The translations under genes and the position numbers were made by a program. This document shows, one piece after another, positions 8,910-17,565 of a stretch of DNA of 64,000 nt. Where the stretch lies: the NCBI GenBank assembly GCA_014239435.1, contig JAAZYX010000003.1, positions 62,001 through 126,000 of the forward strand. Reading direction: 5' to 3'. Each line of letters starts with the position of its first letter. The first letter of the stretch is position 1. The notes beneath the pieces were generated by a model. It was not told the DNA's origin. It saw nothing but the letters and a program-made list of their open reading frames with translations, and ran no database searches. The stretch is from Fidelibacterota bacterium. Its GTDB lineage: Bacteria; Fidelibacterota; Marinisomatia; Marinisomatales; TCS55.

Positions 8910-9687
8910 AGAAATACTCGATATAGGTAATTTTTAATTCGCGTGAAAAATAATCAACCTTATCCTCGTCAAATAGAAGGTTATTGAAATCCAACTCAAT
9001 GTGCAGATGTTCCACAAATGTCCAGCGCACAGCAGCATTTAAGTAACCGCCTCGGTTGATGGCAATGGTTTCCGCCGTCATGTCATTTTCATTCATGGCA
9101 GCATTGTATTCCCCGATGATTGAAAATTCAGGATTGAATTCCATGTCAAACCCAAAGAATAAATTTAAGTCGTCATCTCCGTCATCCGTTTCGAGGAAAC
9201 TATGATTCGCTCCCGCATGCAGACCAAGGTTTCCTAGTGGTGTAGTCCAATTTTTTGAAAGCGAAACAAATGCGCCATATGCTTTTACATCGTATCGATT
9301 TAGAGAATCGCCTTCATTAAACATTCCATAACCTTGGGTATTGATCCCAATGGAAATCCCAGGCATCGTTAGGTCTTCATCCACAAGTCTGTATTTTACA
9401 TTGGCTTCTGGTCGCGGATGCCACTTCAGGCTGTCATCTCCTATTATGTTCCCCCCGCCATAGGAAAGTCCAAATTGAAAGCGATCCGTAATGCCGACAG
9501 ATAATCCTCCTGTGAGTGCGCCGTTTCGTTGGATTCGGGTTTCCAGCGCAAAACTTCCCCTTACAAGCGTACCGGCAGTTGGGGCCGTTACTAAAGATGT
9601 TGGAGGTGGATAGCTTGTCTGAGCGTTTACGAAGGTAAAAAATAAGACGAGAGAAACAATCCGCCATGCTTGGTATGTGAATTTCAT
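8908..9687 (-). CDS. Predicted outer-membrane beta-barrel protein
   Basis: 259 residues with a signal peptide ending VNA|Q near residue 22. The mature part is made of alternating amphipathic strands with glycine and aromatic girdles (for example GGLSVGITDRFQFGLSYGGG and YLNAAVRWTFVEHLHIELDF) and ends in YIEYF, an aromatic C-terminus as in barrel proteins. I recognise no specific family. It is the first gene of a two-gene unit with the YtfJ-like gene (7-base gap). About 64 bases with no evident terminator separate it from the neighbouring - strand cluster. Confidence 0.65.
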   Translation of the reverse strand: MKFTYQAWRIVSLVLFFTFVNAQTSYPPPTSLVTAPTAGTLVRGSFALETRIQRNGALTGGLSVGITDRFQFGLSYGGGNIIGDDSLKWHPRPEANVKYRLVDEDLTMPGISIGINTQGYGMFNEGDSLNRYDVKAYGAFVSLSKNWTTPLGNLGLHAGANHSFLETDDGDDDLNLFFGFDMEFNPEFSIIGEYNAAMNENDMTAETIAINRGGYLNAAVRWTFVEHLHIELDFNNLLFDEDKVDYFSRELKITYIEYF

Positions 9688-9751
9688 GATCCGAAGTTAG
9701 GTTATTAAGCTAGCAATTTAATCAGGTATTGAAAGGAAATGCAACTGCTCG

Positions 9752-10705
9752 TCAAGGATATAAAAAATCGCCGTGACGTGACACCACAGACTGGACACGG
9801 CGCAATGGAATCCTGTAAAGAGCGAGATCTTCCGGTAATCTGAAAAAAATCTCTTCTCCAAGAACCTTGACCACATCTGCCATATAATCTTCACCGTTTG
9901 TCAGCCTGATTCTGTCCCAATCCATTTTGGGAATAAACGCTGTTATTTCCGGCTGAGCTCTCGTCCGAAGCAAATCTTCAATAATAAGGTCCACTTCATC
10001 CAGCGTGTTCCCCGTTCTTGGGAAAGCAGTTTTGTACAATTGGTCAGACGGTGCCTGTTCCAACACCATATGGCTCACAAGAGAAGCATCTCTTCCGTAT
10101 TCCCAAATTTGGTTTTTCTCTGTCATCAGATTGTAATCATACACAAACCTGCGAATCACTGTTTCGCTCGGAAGCATTCTCCATATTTCTTCGGATAGAA
10201 ACCCAAGGTGATTGTACCGAAAATCAATAATCCCGTATGCAATCTTATCAATCGTTTGAAATTTTATAGAATGAATCTGTCCTTCCATTCCAACTTTAAA
10301 AATGGATTCCTGGCCTTCAGTCGCAAATGAAGTTTGAGCGGGAGTGCGGTATTTTCTAAAGGCATTCGACCACGATTCATCATTGCCGAATCTGATAAGT
10401 CCAATTACTCTTTGGTGCTCATCCAGGAACGCCTTTTTCTGAAGACTTCCATCCTGACCATACGAATACATTTCCTGTGAAGTTACATTTCCGTTTGCAT
10501 CAATCGTGCTTTTAAGACGCGGATTTCCTTTTTCGTCGTAGGATATTTCAAGGTGCTGGGTCTTGTGGCGTGCCGTAGCAGCCATAGTATTTCCGGAAAT
10601 AAAATCTGATTCGGATTCAAAAAATTTAAGCGACATCACGTCCTGCCCAAAGACTGTTCCGGTAAGAAGTGCCATTGCACAGAATATGGAAATGTGAAAA
10701 TTCAT
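9752..10705 (-). CDS. Exported protein of unknown function
   Basis: 317 residues from the ATG at 10703-10705. An in-frame upstream extension exists, but this start gives a clean signal peptide (MNFHISIFCAMALLTGTVFG|Q) and overlaps the previous stop as TAATG, the same coupling seen throughout the cluster. The central part has short repeated segments resembling RHS/YD-like units (YDEKGNPRLKSTIDANGNVT, then MYSYGQDGSLQKKAFLDEHQ), and the C-terminus has DVVKVLGEEIFFRLPEDL. I do not recognise a catalytic family. Last gene of the - strand cluster; probably periplasmic or outer-membrane associated. Confidence 0.65.
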   Translation of the reverse strand: MNFHISIFCAMALLTGTVFGQDVMSLKFFESESDFISGNTMAATARHKTQHLEISYDEKGNPRLKSTIDANGNVTSQEMYSYGQDGSLQKKAFLDEHQRVIGLIRFGNDESWSNAFRKYRTPAQTSFATEGQESIFKVGMEGQIHSIKFQTIDKIAYGIIDFRYNHLGFLSEEIWRMLPSETVIRRFVYDYNLMTEKNQIWEYGRDASLVSHMVLEQAPSDQLYKTAFPRTGNTLDEVDLIIEDLLRTRAQPEITAFIPKMDWDRIRLTNGEDYMADVVKVLGEEIFFRLPEDLALYRIPLRRVQSVVSRHGDFLYP

Positions 10706-12111
10706 TAATCCAGCGGTTCCAAATCTTCGTCTAAACGGTTTGACAATTGATAGCGGAATATACTGAATTGCGCAGGATCGCACACGTAGATCACACCTCG
10801 ATTGTCAACTGTGATTGCTCTAGGGCTGATGAGGTCTTCATGCGATTCTTTTACATAAAAAGTATCCACCAAAGAAGAGTCGCTTCCTGAAAATACCCAT
10901 AGTGATGTGTCAATCGTCATGGACTCTACGCCCGCTTTCAGGAAAAACATTCCGGATGTATTGTACACCTGAATTTCTTTTGAACCTGTATTCGCGACAT
11001 ATACAAATTGATTCTGATCTACCGCAACATCGTTGGGGACATCGAACCTTGTTAAAAAGGTATCTACAGTCGACTCATTGATTACCAGCGTTGTATCCCA
11101 GAGATCCATAATGTCATTTGTCCCGGGTTGAAACACCGATGGATAAATTGTCCACGCATTTGCGGAAACGGGTCGAATTTTGTGAATAGGGAAACTTTCA
11201 CCGTGTTGAGAAAAATAGATGTTTCCATCGCTGTCAACATCCATTCCTGTTGGGTCATCAATGGTGCCGGCACCGGAACCGCTACCGATTGCTGTATGTC
11301 CAAAAACGCCGCGATGAACCCAAACAGAGTCGCCTGTCGCGAGTTTAATTAAATGGGTTCTTTCGAAATCAATGCGAATCATTCTTTGGTGGTATCCATC
11401 CAAAACATAAATGAAATTAGATTCATCCTCGGTAGCCGAAAGACCTGTGAAAACGGATTTTTCGCTGGCATAATACGTATCTTTGTAGGAATGGATCGGA
11501 AGAGAACCATCATAATAAATATGGGGTGACGTCAGTGAATCTTTATCGTTTTGCGATTCTGTCCACGTAAAATCATGCGGATTCCAGTCTTCATCATTGA
11601 TAACGTCAATCCAGTCATCCGTTCCTGAAACTGCTTGAAACGAATCGCCGGTGGTACTATTAATAAAAATTCCTGCAGAGGCAACCGATTGGATGCCGAT
11701 GTGATCCCAAAGCTGGTTCCATCTGTAAACTCTGTTGGATTCATCAATAAAAAACACATTCATTTTTTTGTCCACATCAACATCAATAGGGTATATCAAG
11801 GAATCTTCCGCCGTTTTAAGATTTTTCAGCGAATCAAATCCAGAAACAATATCCCCGCCCTGAGAAAGAACTACAATCGCATTCCCCGCCGAGTCCGCGA
11901 TAAAGATTCGCCCATCTTGCGCTATGGATATTTCTGTCGGCGTTACAAATCCATAAGACGCATCCCAAACAGGATTTATGGCAAGATAGGTTGTATCGCC
12001 GGCAGTGAAGTCAACGGCCTTATTGATGTCATCCGGAAATGCCATTTTTTCAATGCAGGCTACTTGCACCAATAAGATTACTGTCGAAGAGATTTGAATT
12101 ATTCGCTTCAT
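10705..12111 (-). CDS. Exported NHL-like beta-propeller protein
   Basis: 468 residues. A hydrophobic N-terminus ends VQVAC, a poor lipobox (Gln at -3), so it may be a lipoprotein or an ordinary secreted protein. The body contains repeated NHL/SMP-30-like blades such as PTEISIAQDGRIFIADSAGN, DPTGMDVDSDGNIYFSQHG, VPNDVAVDQNQFVYVANTGS and SPRAITVDNRGVIYVCDPA, spaced unevenly. NHL propellers are binding scaffolds; no enzyme motif is seen. Coupled to both neighbours by overlaps of one base (TAATG). Its place behind a PorV-like barrel and a TonB receptor suggests a surface complex. Confidence 0.75.
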   Translation of the reverse strand: MKRIIQISSTVILLVQVACIEKMAFPDDINKAVDFTAGDTTYLAINPVWDASYGFVTPTEISIAQDGRIFIADSAGNAIVVLSQGGDIVSGFDSLKNLKTAEDSLIYPIDVDVDKKMNVFFIDESNRVYRWNQLWDHIGIQSVASAGIFINSTTGDSFQAVSGTDDWIDVINDEDWNPHDFTWTESQNDKDSLTSPHIYYDGSLPIHSYKDTYYASEKSVFTGLSATEDESNFIYVLDGYHQRMIRIDFERTHLIKLATGDSVWVHRGVFGHTAIGSGSGAGTIDDPTGMDVDSDGNIYFSQHGESFPIHKIRPVSANAWTIYPSVFQPGTNDIMDLWDTTLVINESTVDTFLTRFDVPNDVAVDQNQFVYVANTGSKEIQVYNTSGMFFLKAGVESMTIDTSLWVFSGSDSSLVDTFYVKESHEDLISPRAITVDNRGVIYVCDPAQFSIFRYQLSNRLDEDLEPLD

Positions 12112-13112
12112 TAGAAACCAATATTTAGGCTAATACGGTGCGGATCTGACAAGTGTTTAAAATTTGCGAAAGCGTAATCTATTCGAAGAGAAACTGGCCC
12201 AAGCGGTACATAAAATCCTGCGCCAAATGAGATATCTTCTTCTTCATTATTTAATTTATATCCTGATCTGAGAGCCAATGATTTGAACAATATATATTCC
12301 AATCCCATGACCAAATTCTCAGCATTGTCCACGGGATGATTAAGCTGGAACGATCCGGTCAGGCTTTGGGATGATGTGGAAATAATTTCCATAGCAACAC
12401 CCACCCGGAAAACAGTCGGCGGTGAAAACTGTTCGAACTCGGATTCGATGACGATTTCTTCACCTGTGCTTTTATCAATAATCCGCTTTTGATAGGTACC
12501 CTCCGGACGAGCTTGTCCTCCAAAATTCGATAGCGCCGCAGAAAATCTGAGCGATTTAAAGCCAGTCCAATAAAAGGTGCCAAGGTCTATCATTACGGAA
12601 CTCATATCGTGTCCGCCCAGATTTTCCTGGACGTGCTTTAGCGTAAGCCCAAAGCTGAATCTGTCTGTCATTTTTACACCGTAACTCAATCCGATAAAAC
12701 GGTCCTGAAACATAAAATAATTTCCGGTGCCGTGCGGCATGTATTCTGTGGTTTCCATCATCGGTTCCATATGCAGAATGCCTGCGGATACTCCAATAAA
12801 ATGATTGCCTCTGACGCGCGAAGAGAATGCGGCAAAATCATAATTAATGTCTGCCGGCCATTGTATTCGGCTCGTGGACATTTGGCTGATTTCGAATTGA
12901 GCGATGGTCGCCGGATTGTAATACACCGATCCAGCATCCTGACGTAGCGCTACAACGGCTTCTCCCATTCCAACTGCTCGGGCGCTTACACCAATTTTTA
13001 AAAATGAAAAAATGGATGTACCGGAACGCTGTCCGCCTAAAATGGGAAATAAATTTTGAGCCGATCCAATGGATAATCCAGCAATTAGAATAACGATTCC
13101 AAAGCGCTTCAT
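12111..13112 (-). CDS. PorV/PorQ family outer-membrane protein
   Basis: 333 residues with a signal peptide (GSA|Q at about 18/19) and the family signature FLKIGVSARAVGMGEAVVAL, followed by SVYYNPATIAQ. This is the pattern of the PorV/UPF0164 family of 14-stranded FadL-like barrels; PorV is the shuttle that carries T9SS cargo from the SprA/Sov pore to the surface attachment complex. The C-terminus ends SLNIGF. It is one of three members of this family in the window. It is coupled to the TonB receptor gene upstream (TGATG) and the propeller gene downstream (TAATG), so it may serve the local cargo proteins. Family is firm; shuttle role is inferred. Confidence 0.85.
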   Translation of the reverse strand: MKRFGIVILIAGLSIGSAQNLFPILGGQRSGTSIFSFLKIGVSARAVGMGEAVVALRQDAGSVYYNPATIAQFEISQMSTSRIQWPADINYDFAAFSSRVRGNHFIGVSAGILHMEPMMETTEYMPHGTGNYFMFQDRFIGLSYGVKMTDRFSFGLTLKHVQENLGGHDMSSVMIDLGTFYWTGFKSLRFSAALSNFGGQARPEGTYQKRIIDKSTGEEIVIESEFEQFSPPTVFRVGVAMEIISTSSQSLTGSFQLNHPVDNAENLVMGLEYILFKSLALRSGYKLNNEEEDISFGAGFYVPLGPVSLRIDYAFANFKHLSDPHRISLNIGF

Positions 13113-15961
13113 CAGAAAATTACCTGTATACCCAATTCCATTGTTCTGGGACGGCTGTATCTTGACGGATCTACATTCGGGTTAGGTTGATCAATCAAAC
13201 TATATGGAATAATTTCACCCGGATCGTAGCCGTGGCCGGTAAATGAGTTAATGCGCCGCGGGATTGTTTCTTCAAATATATTTTCCGATTCGAGGAATAT
13301 CTTCAAATTGATTCCCCTAATCTTAAAGTTTTTGTATGCTTTAATATCGACACTGCTCGTGCCGGAAACAGGATTTACTCCAAACCACCCTAGTATGGTA
13401 TTGATACCGGTTTTTTCAAAAAATTTCGGACGGTAATCACTGAAGTAGAGATACGGATTATCCCCGTCCCGAGTGCCGATGTAGTACTCCCTTCCATCCA
13501 CCGTAATGACACCGTTTTCGTATTCCGTTGTATCCGGAATGGAACGCGTGTATCTGCGGTTCGAACCGTATTCTATACGAGTAGATATTCCCCACCCTGA
13601 CGGATGTTTATAGGATAAATTTGCAAATGACTGAAGCGGTCTGTCCCAACTCATAAATGCTTCACCAAGCGGTTTTTCACTGATAGCACCTGCTTGGACC
13701 AGCAAATTATCCAAAGGCGATGAGCTTTTTCCAGTCACAATGGAATAATTGAAATTCACATCAGCGTACCAATTTTGAAAAATTCTGCTTTTCAGGATGA
13801 ACTCCACACCGCGAGACCGTGCATAATCGGCATTGAAATACATATTAAACCGAAGATGGGAATAGCGCGGATCTGACAGCGCAATGGTCTGGGACGTCTC
13901 ATAATCAAACATGTCCTTCCAATACGCCTTCAATTCCAAAACCTGATCTTCACTAAAACGATGTTTGATTCCCAACTCATATTGAACGGTTGTTTTCGGA
14001 TTCAAATTCGGATTGCCAAAAACCTGATATGTGGACTGCGATTTGGAATTCAGTTTTGCATAAACGTATTGAAATGTAGGCAGCTGAGAAAAATGTCCGT
14101 AATAAAAATAGAGTACGTCATTGTCTGTGACAGGGTGCGAAATGCCAAATCGCGGGCTGAGCCGGCCTTTTCCTCTATTACCGAAAAATTCAAATGTTTC
14201 ATTATTAAATTTTTGGCGCGCAGCTTCTGTGATAATAATGTTATCCTCATCTGCTACGGCGTCCTCTACATACGTCCCCGGAAACCAGTAATCATACCTA
14301 ATCCCCAGATTCATGGTCATGCCCTCAAACGTGATTCTGTCCTGAACAAAAAATGCACCGAAACTTGTACTCGCTTTATACATATCATAATTCGAGCCAA
14401 GACCGGTTGTGCCGGCCCACGGTTCATCAATATCCAAAACCTGAAGCTGTGTGAGTGTGTGCTCAAATCCTGCTTTAATTTTATTCCGCGTTCCAAGCCG
14501 GTAGGTCCAGTCCGCATCTATTCGGGTGTTATCGCTGACGATATCGTACCATTCCGAACCAAACCCGGAGTCGTAAAATTCATTGCCGTATGTAATGCGC
14601 ACATTTCCATCTGAATCTGTGAAAATGTAATTGATGGGTTCAAGATCCAGTCGCTGCCGGTAGTCCGTCCAATGCAAATCTTGAACTGCACTATGCTCAA
14701 GAGTAACAAATCTACCCATCGTAATTTCGTAAAATGATCGCGTGCTTAACGTATGCGTCCAACTCAAATTGAATAGCCGTGAATCACGAGTAATAGTATT
14801 GTAATAATCCAGAATTTCCTGATACCGATAAGGGTAATACGTATTCGAAAAAGCCCTCGGCATGAAAAATCCTTGATTCACATTCAGGGACATATCGTAG
14901 GACACCATCAAACTCTTTTTAGGTGAAATTTTCCAGGAAAGTTTGTAAAGAAAATGCCAGTCATTATTTTCACGCTGGGCAAAAGATCTCATAATATTAT
15001 TCGCATTCTCATCAGACACGCCGGGTGGAGGCGACCATGATCTGTGCGGATACAAGTTTTGGGCAGTCGGCAAATGGCTGTCATATACTTTCCCAAACCC
15101 ATTTAAGAAAAAGGAAAATTTCCCCGGTAAATCCAATCCGAATATTTTAGGCAGCAATTCAAGAAGGATATCAGGACCGCCCAAATTGAACTCCATACGG
15201 TCTGATTTGTAGTTCGTAAAATCATCCTGAGACATTCCCCAATTGTCGCTTACATATTTGAGGGCGCCTTCAAAATGATCTCTACCTTCTTTCAGCTTTA
15301 CATTGACCACTCCTGACATTGCCTGTCCGTATTCCGCACTATAGCCGCCGGTGATGATTTCAAGATCTTCGATCGCCTCAGCGTTGATAAACAAATTGCC
15401 GGAATATCCCGAAAGCGGATCTTTAATAGACAGTCCATCCACAACAAAAAGGCTTTCATCAATCCTGCCTCCCCGGATGTGAATTTCATTATCCTGAGAG
15501 GTCACACCAATTTGCTCGGCTAAAATATCTTCTACGCTGGATACAACTTTATCGGCAATATCGTCGCTGGATACCCGCACCATTGACGATGTTTCATCTG
15601 CGTCAAAAAGAGGTTTTTTCCCGACTACAACTACCTCTTCGCCTAAGGTGAGTACTGTTCCTTCCAATTCAAAATTTAACTCAACAGTTTTTGCTGGCAG
15701 GACAGTCACGCCTGTATGGAGGACCACTTTGTATCCAATCATGGATGCTTCCACATCGTAACTGCCGGGATTCATATTTAATAGTCTGAATTGCCCCTGA
15801 AGGTCCGATGCAGCACCGTAATACGTCCCTTTGACCATGATATTTACCCCAATAAGAGGATCGCCGGACTTAGCATCCTTTACCACGCCTCTCATTTCTC
15901 CAAACCCTTGCGCTTGCAAAACGGAAATCAGAAATAGTGCTATTAGCGAAAGGAACTTCAT
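13112..15961 (-). CDS. TonB-dependent receptor with carboxypeptidase-regulatory domain
   Basis: 949 residues. Signal peptide ends LQA|Q near residue 17. A CarboxypepD_reg-like beta-sandwich lies at about 22-105 (GVVKDAKSGDPLIGVNIMVK); the plug is at about 125-235 (EEVVVVGKKPLFDADETSSM, then HIRGGRIDESLFVVDGLSIK and GGYSAEYGQAMSGVVNV); a large barrel follows and the chain ends in ELGIQVIF. These receptors import large ligands across the outer membrane or, in FCB bacteria, act with a surface lipoprotein. The upstream gene is a lipoprotein (ATGA overlap), so the two may form a receptor-lipoprotein pair, although the lipoprotein is not of the SusD family. Substrate unknown. Confidence 0.9.
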   Translation of the reverse strand: MKFLSLIALFLISVLQAQGFGEMRGVVKDAKSGDPLIGVNIMVKGTYYGAASDLQGQFRLLNMNPGSYDVEASMIGYKVVLHTGVTVLPAKTVELNFELEGTVLTLGEEVVVVGKKPLFDADETSSMVRVSSDDIADKVVSSVEDILAEQIGVTSQDNEIHIRGGRIDESLFVVDGLSIKDPLSGYSGNLFINAEAIEDLEIITGGYSAEYGQAMSGVVNVKLKEGRDHFEGALKYVSDNWGMSQDDFTNYKSDRMEFNLGGPDILLELLPKIFGLDLPGKFSFFLNGFGKVYDSHLPTAQNLYPHRSWSPPPGVSDENANNIMRSFAQRENNDWHFLYKLSWKISPKKSLMVSYDMSLNVNQGFFMPRAFSNTYYPYRYQEILDYYNTITRDSRLFNLSWTHTLSTRSFYEITMGRFVTLEHSAVQDLHWTDYRQRLDLEPINYIFTDSDGNVRITYGNEFYDSGFGSEWYDIVSDNTRIDADWTYRLGTRNKIKAGFEHTLTQLQVLDIDEPWAGTTGLGSNYDMYKASTSFGAFFVQDRITFEGMTMNLGIRYDYWFPGTYVEDAVADEDNIIITEAARQKFNNETFEFFGNRGKGRLSPRFGISHPVTDNDVLYFYYGHFSQLPTFQYVYAKLNSKSQSTYQVFGNPNLNPKTTVQYELGIKHRFSEDQVLELKAYWKDMFDYETSQTIALSDPRYSHLRFNMYFNADYARSRGVEFILKSRIFQNWYADVNFNYSIVTGKSSSPLDNLLVQAGAISEKPLGEAFMSWDRPLQSFANLSYKHPSGWGISTRIEYGSNRRYTRSIPDTTEYENGVITVDGREYYIGTRDGDNPYLYFSDYRPKFFEKTGINTILGWFGVNPVSGTSSVDIKAYKNFKIRGINLKIFLESENIFEETIPRRINSFTGHGYDPGEIIPYSLIDQPNPNVDPSRYSRPRTMELGIQVIF

Positions 15962-17517
15962 TCCACAAATTCCTCTGTTAAAAGGTAGTCCAGAAATTTG
16001 GTCGCCGATCCTTCGCCTTCCATAACGGGATGGCTGCCGTTATGAAACGGAAGCGTCATGAGTACCATTTTACCGGATAGTTCATTTAAGCCAACTTCAA
16101 ACTGCCCCACGGCACACACCGTTGGGCTTCCTGTCCATCCGTCCGCTCCAGCCGTATCTTCAAGCTTGTACAAACTTTTTACCGTTTCAAATTGAGTGGA
16201 GTCTGGCTCAAATCCTTTTACGCGGATTGCAATCAGCCTAGATGTTACAAGATCTAAATCGTCAGATTGTTGGGACTCCAGCCGTTTCCCGGAGAAAAGC
16301 CTGCCGGAAGGATTGAGCGTAAACGAAGAGTCAATTGGGAAAAATACAAAAGATGTATCTTTCATTTCTGAAATATTCAGAAACATATTACCGCCTCCCA
16401 TTACGTAGCTCAAAATACTGGAAGCAGCATCAAAATAAGTTTCATTCCCTGTGTAGGCGGAATACCAAATCACATGATCAAAATAATTAAGGTTCGCTTT
16501 GATATCCGTGGATGAGAATGGAAGTTCTTCCTGAACCTCCCACACCGAATAGCCCGTATCTCCCACAATGGAATCCAGTGCTGATTTATACCAGGATTGC
16601 GCTGCATTTGGTGTATCCTGAACAAAGTCGTCTACCAGCAGAACATTCCCCTGTGCCGGGACCACTTTCCAATAATCCGCTTCTGTTGTTACAAGTGTAT
16701 CCGGGAAATGGACAACTTCACTTTCAGCGCCGGCGATATCCTGCGCCTTCAAATAAAAGGTATGAAGCCCTGCCTCCAATTCAGTAAGTGTTATACTTGT
16801 GTATGAGGCAGCATCAAGGCTTGTCCAACATGTGTCACACGTATCATCCAATGCATAATAAATATTGGTGACCGATTCCAGTCCATCCTGATCTTCAAGA
16901 TCCCAAATAAAGGTTCGTGTCGGAAACGTAAAACTGGTGTCCCCATGCAAATCGTTTATTAGCGGATTGCTTCGGTACCGGAAGTCAATCACCGGACTTG
17001 AGTTCATTATCGGGAGAACGATTTTTGCCGGAGTATTATCTGCGTTCCCTTCAGTGTCAATGGCATATACTTCAAAACTGAACACATCCAGATCTGTTCT
17101 TATTGGCACATAAAAAATACCTGATTCGTTTATCGTAGACGTCCAGGCAGTATCAATATTCCATTTGTATTTATAGCCTGCAATCTCGCCGTCTGAATCT
17201 TCGCCCCACCAGTGAATTTCCTGCTTACTCGTTGTAATTGTGGAAAAAGCTGACGAAAGCGTATCCCACACCATGCTTGTGTCCGGGTCTGATCCAATCG
17301 CGTACGACCAGGTTGTATCATAAATCGTTTCGCCACTGCCGGGATCTGTGCTGGACGTAACCGTATCTATTGATGCATAAATAGTGTCGGATGCAATGAG
17401 GGACAAGAAAGTTTCTGGCAGTTCATCCTCTATAGGGCTAGACGGATCGCTATACTCCCACAGTGAGCATTGGGTGAAAAACAGACCGATTAGTAAAAAG
17501 TAAAAGTGCTTTTTCAT
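15958..17517 (-). CDS. Surface or periplasmic lipoprotein with Ig-like regions
   Basis: 519 residues from the ATG at 17515-17517; a TTG one codon earlier is less likely. The N-terminus MKKHFYFLLIGLFFTQCS has a lipobox cysteine (TQC). It is Asp/Ser/Thr rich. Segments such as WWGEDSDGEIAGYKYKWNID and DLEDQDGLESVTNIYYALD look like fibronectin/Ig-type beta-sandwich domains. The C-terminal half has NVLLVDDFVQDTPNAAQSWY and LSYVMGGGNMFLNISEM, resembling a glutamine-amidotransferase-like fold seen in secreted FCB proteins, with no active-site cysteine identified. It starts just after a strong terminator hairpin and is coupled to the TonB receptor gene. A ligand-binding partner of the receptor is possible. 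Confidence 0.65.
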   Translation of the reverse strand: MKKHFYFLLIGLFFTQCSLWEYSDPSSPIEDELPETFLSLIASDTIYASIDTVTSSTDPGSGETIYDTTWSYAIGSDPDTSMVWDTLSSAFSTITTSKQEIHWWGEDSDGEIAGYKYKWNIDTAWTSTINESGIFYVPIRTDLDVFSFEVYAIDTEGNADNTPAKIVLPIMNSSPVIDFRYRSNPLINDLHGDTSFTFPTRTFIWDLEDQDGLESVTNIYYALDDTCDTCWTSLDAASYTSITLTELEAGLHTFYLKAQDIAGAESEVVHFPDTLVTTEADYWKVVPAQGNVLLVDDFVQDTPNAAQSWYKSALDSIVGDTGYSVWEVQEELPFSSTDIKANLNYFDHVIWYSAYTGNETYFDAASSILSYVMGGGNMFLNISEMKDTSFVFFPIDSSFTLNPSGRLFSGKRLESQQSDDLDLVTSRLIAIRVKGFEPDSTQFETVKSLYKLEDTAGADGWTGSPTVCAVGQFEVGLNELSGKMVLMTLPFHNGSHPVMEGEGSATKFLDYLLTEEFVE

Positions 17518-17525
17518 CAAAAGGA

Positions 17526-17557
17526 AAAAGGCGGAAAGCCTAAACTTTCCGCCTTTT
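17526..17557 (-). terminator. Strong intrinsic terminator hairpin
   Basis: Perfect 13-base-pair inverted repeat (AAAAGGCGGAAAG and its complement) with a 6-base loop. On the - strand the stem is followed by a T-rich run, which fits rho-independent termination after the 1481-codon gene. It lies only 8 bases before the start of the lipoprotein gene, so that gene either has little read-through or uses a promoter inside the upstream gene. A T-rich tail also follows on the + strand, so it could work both ways. Confidence 0.85.
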
Positions 17558-17565
17558 GATTTCCG

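Noticed and set aside
13961-14614. 217-residue + strand open frame
   Set aside because: It is antisense to the barrel of a clear TonB receptor, Cys/Arg rich and without a family match.
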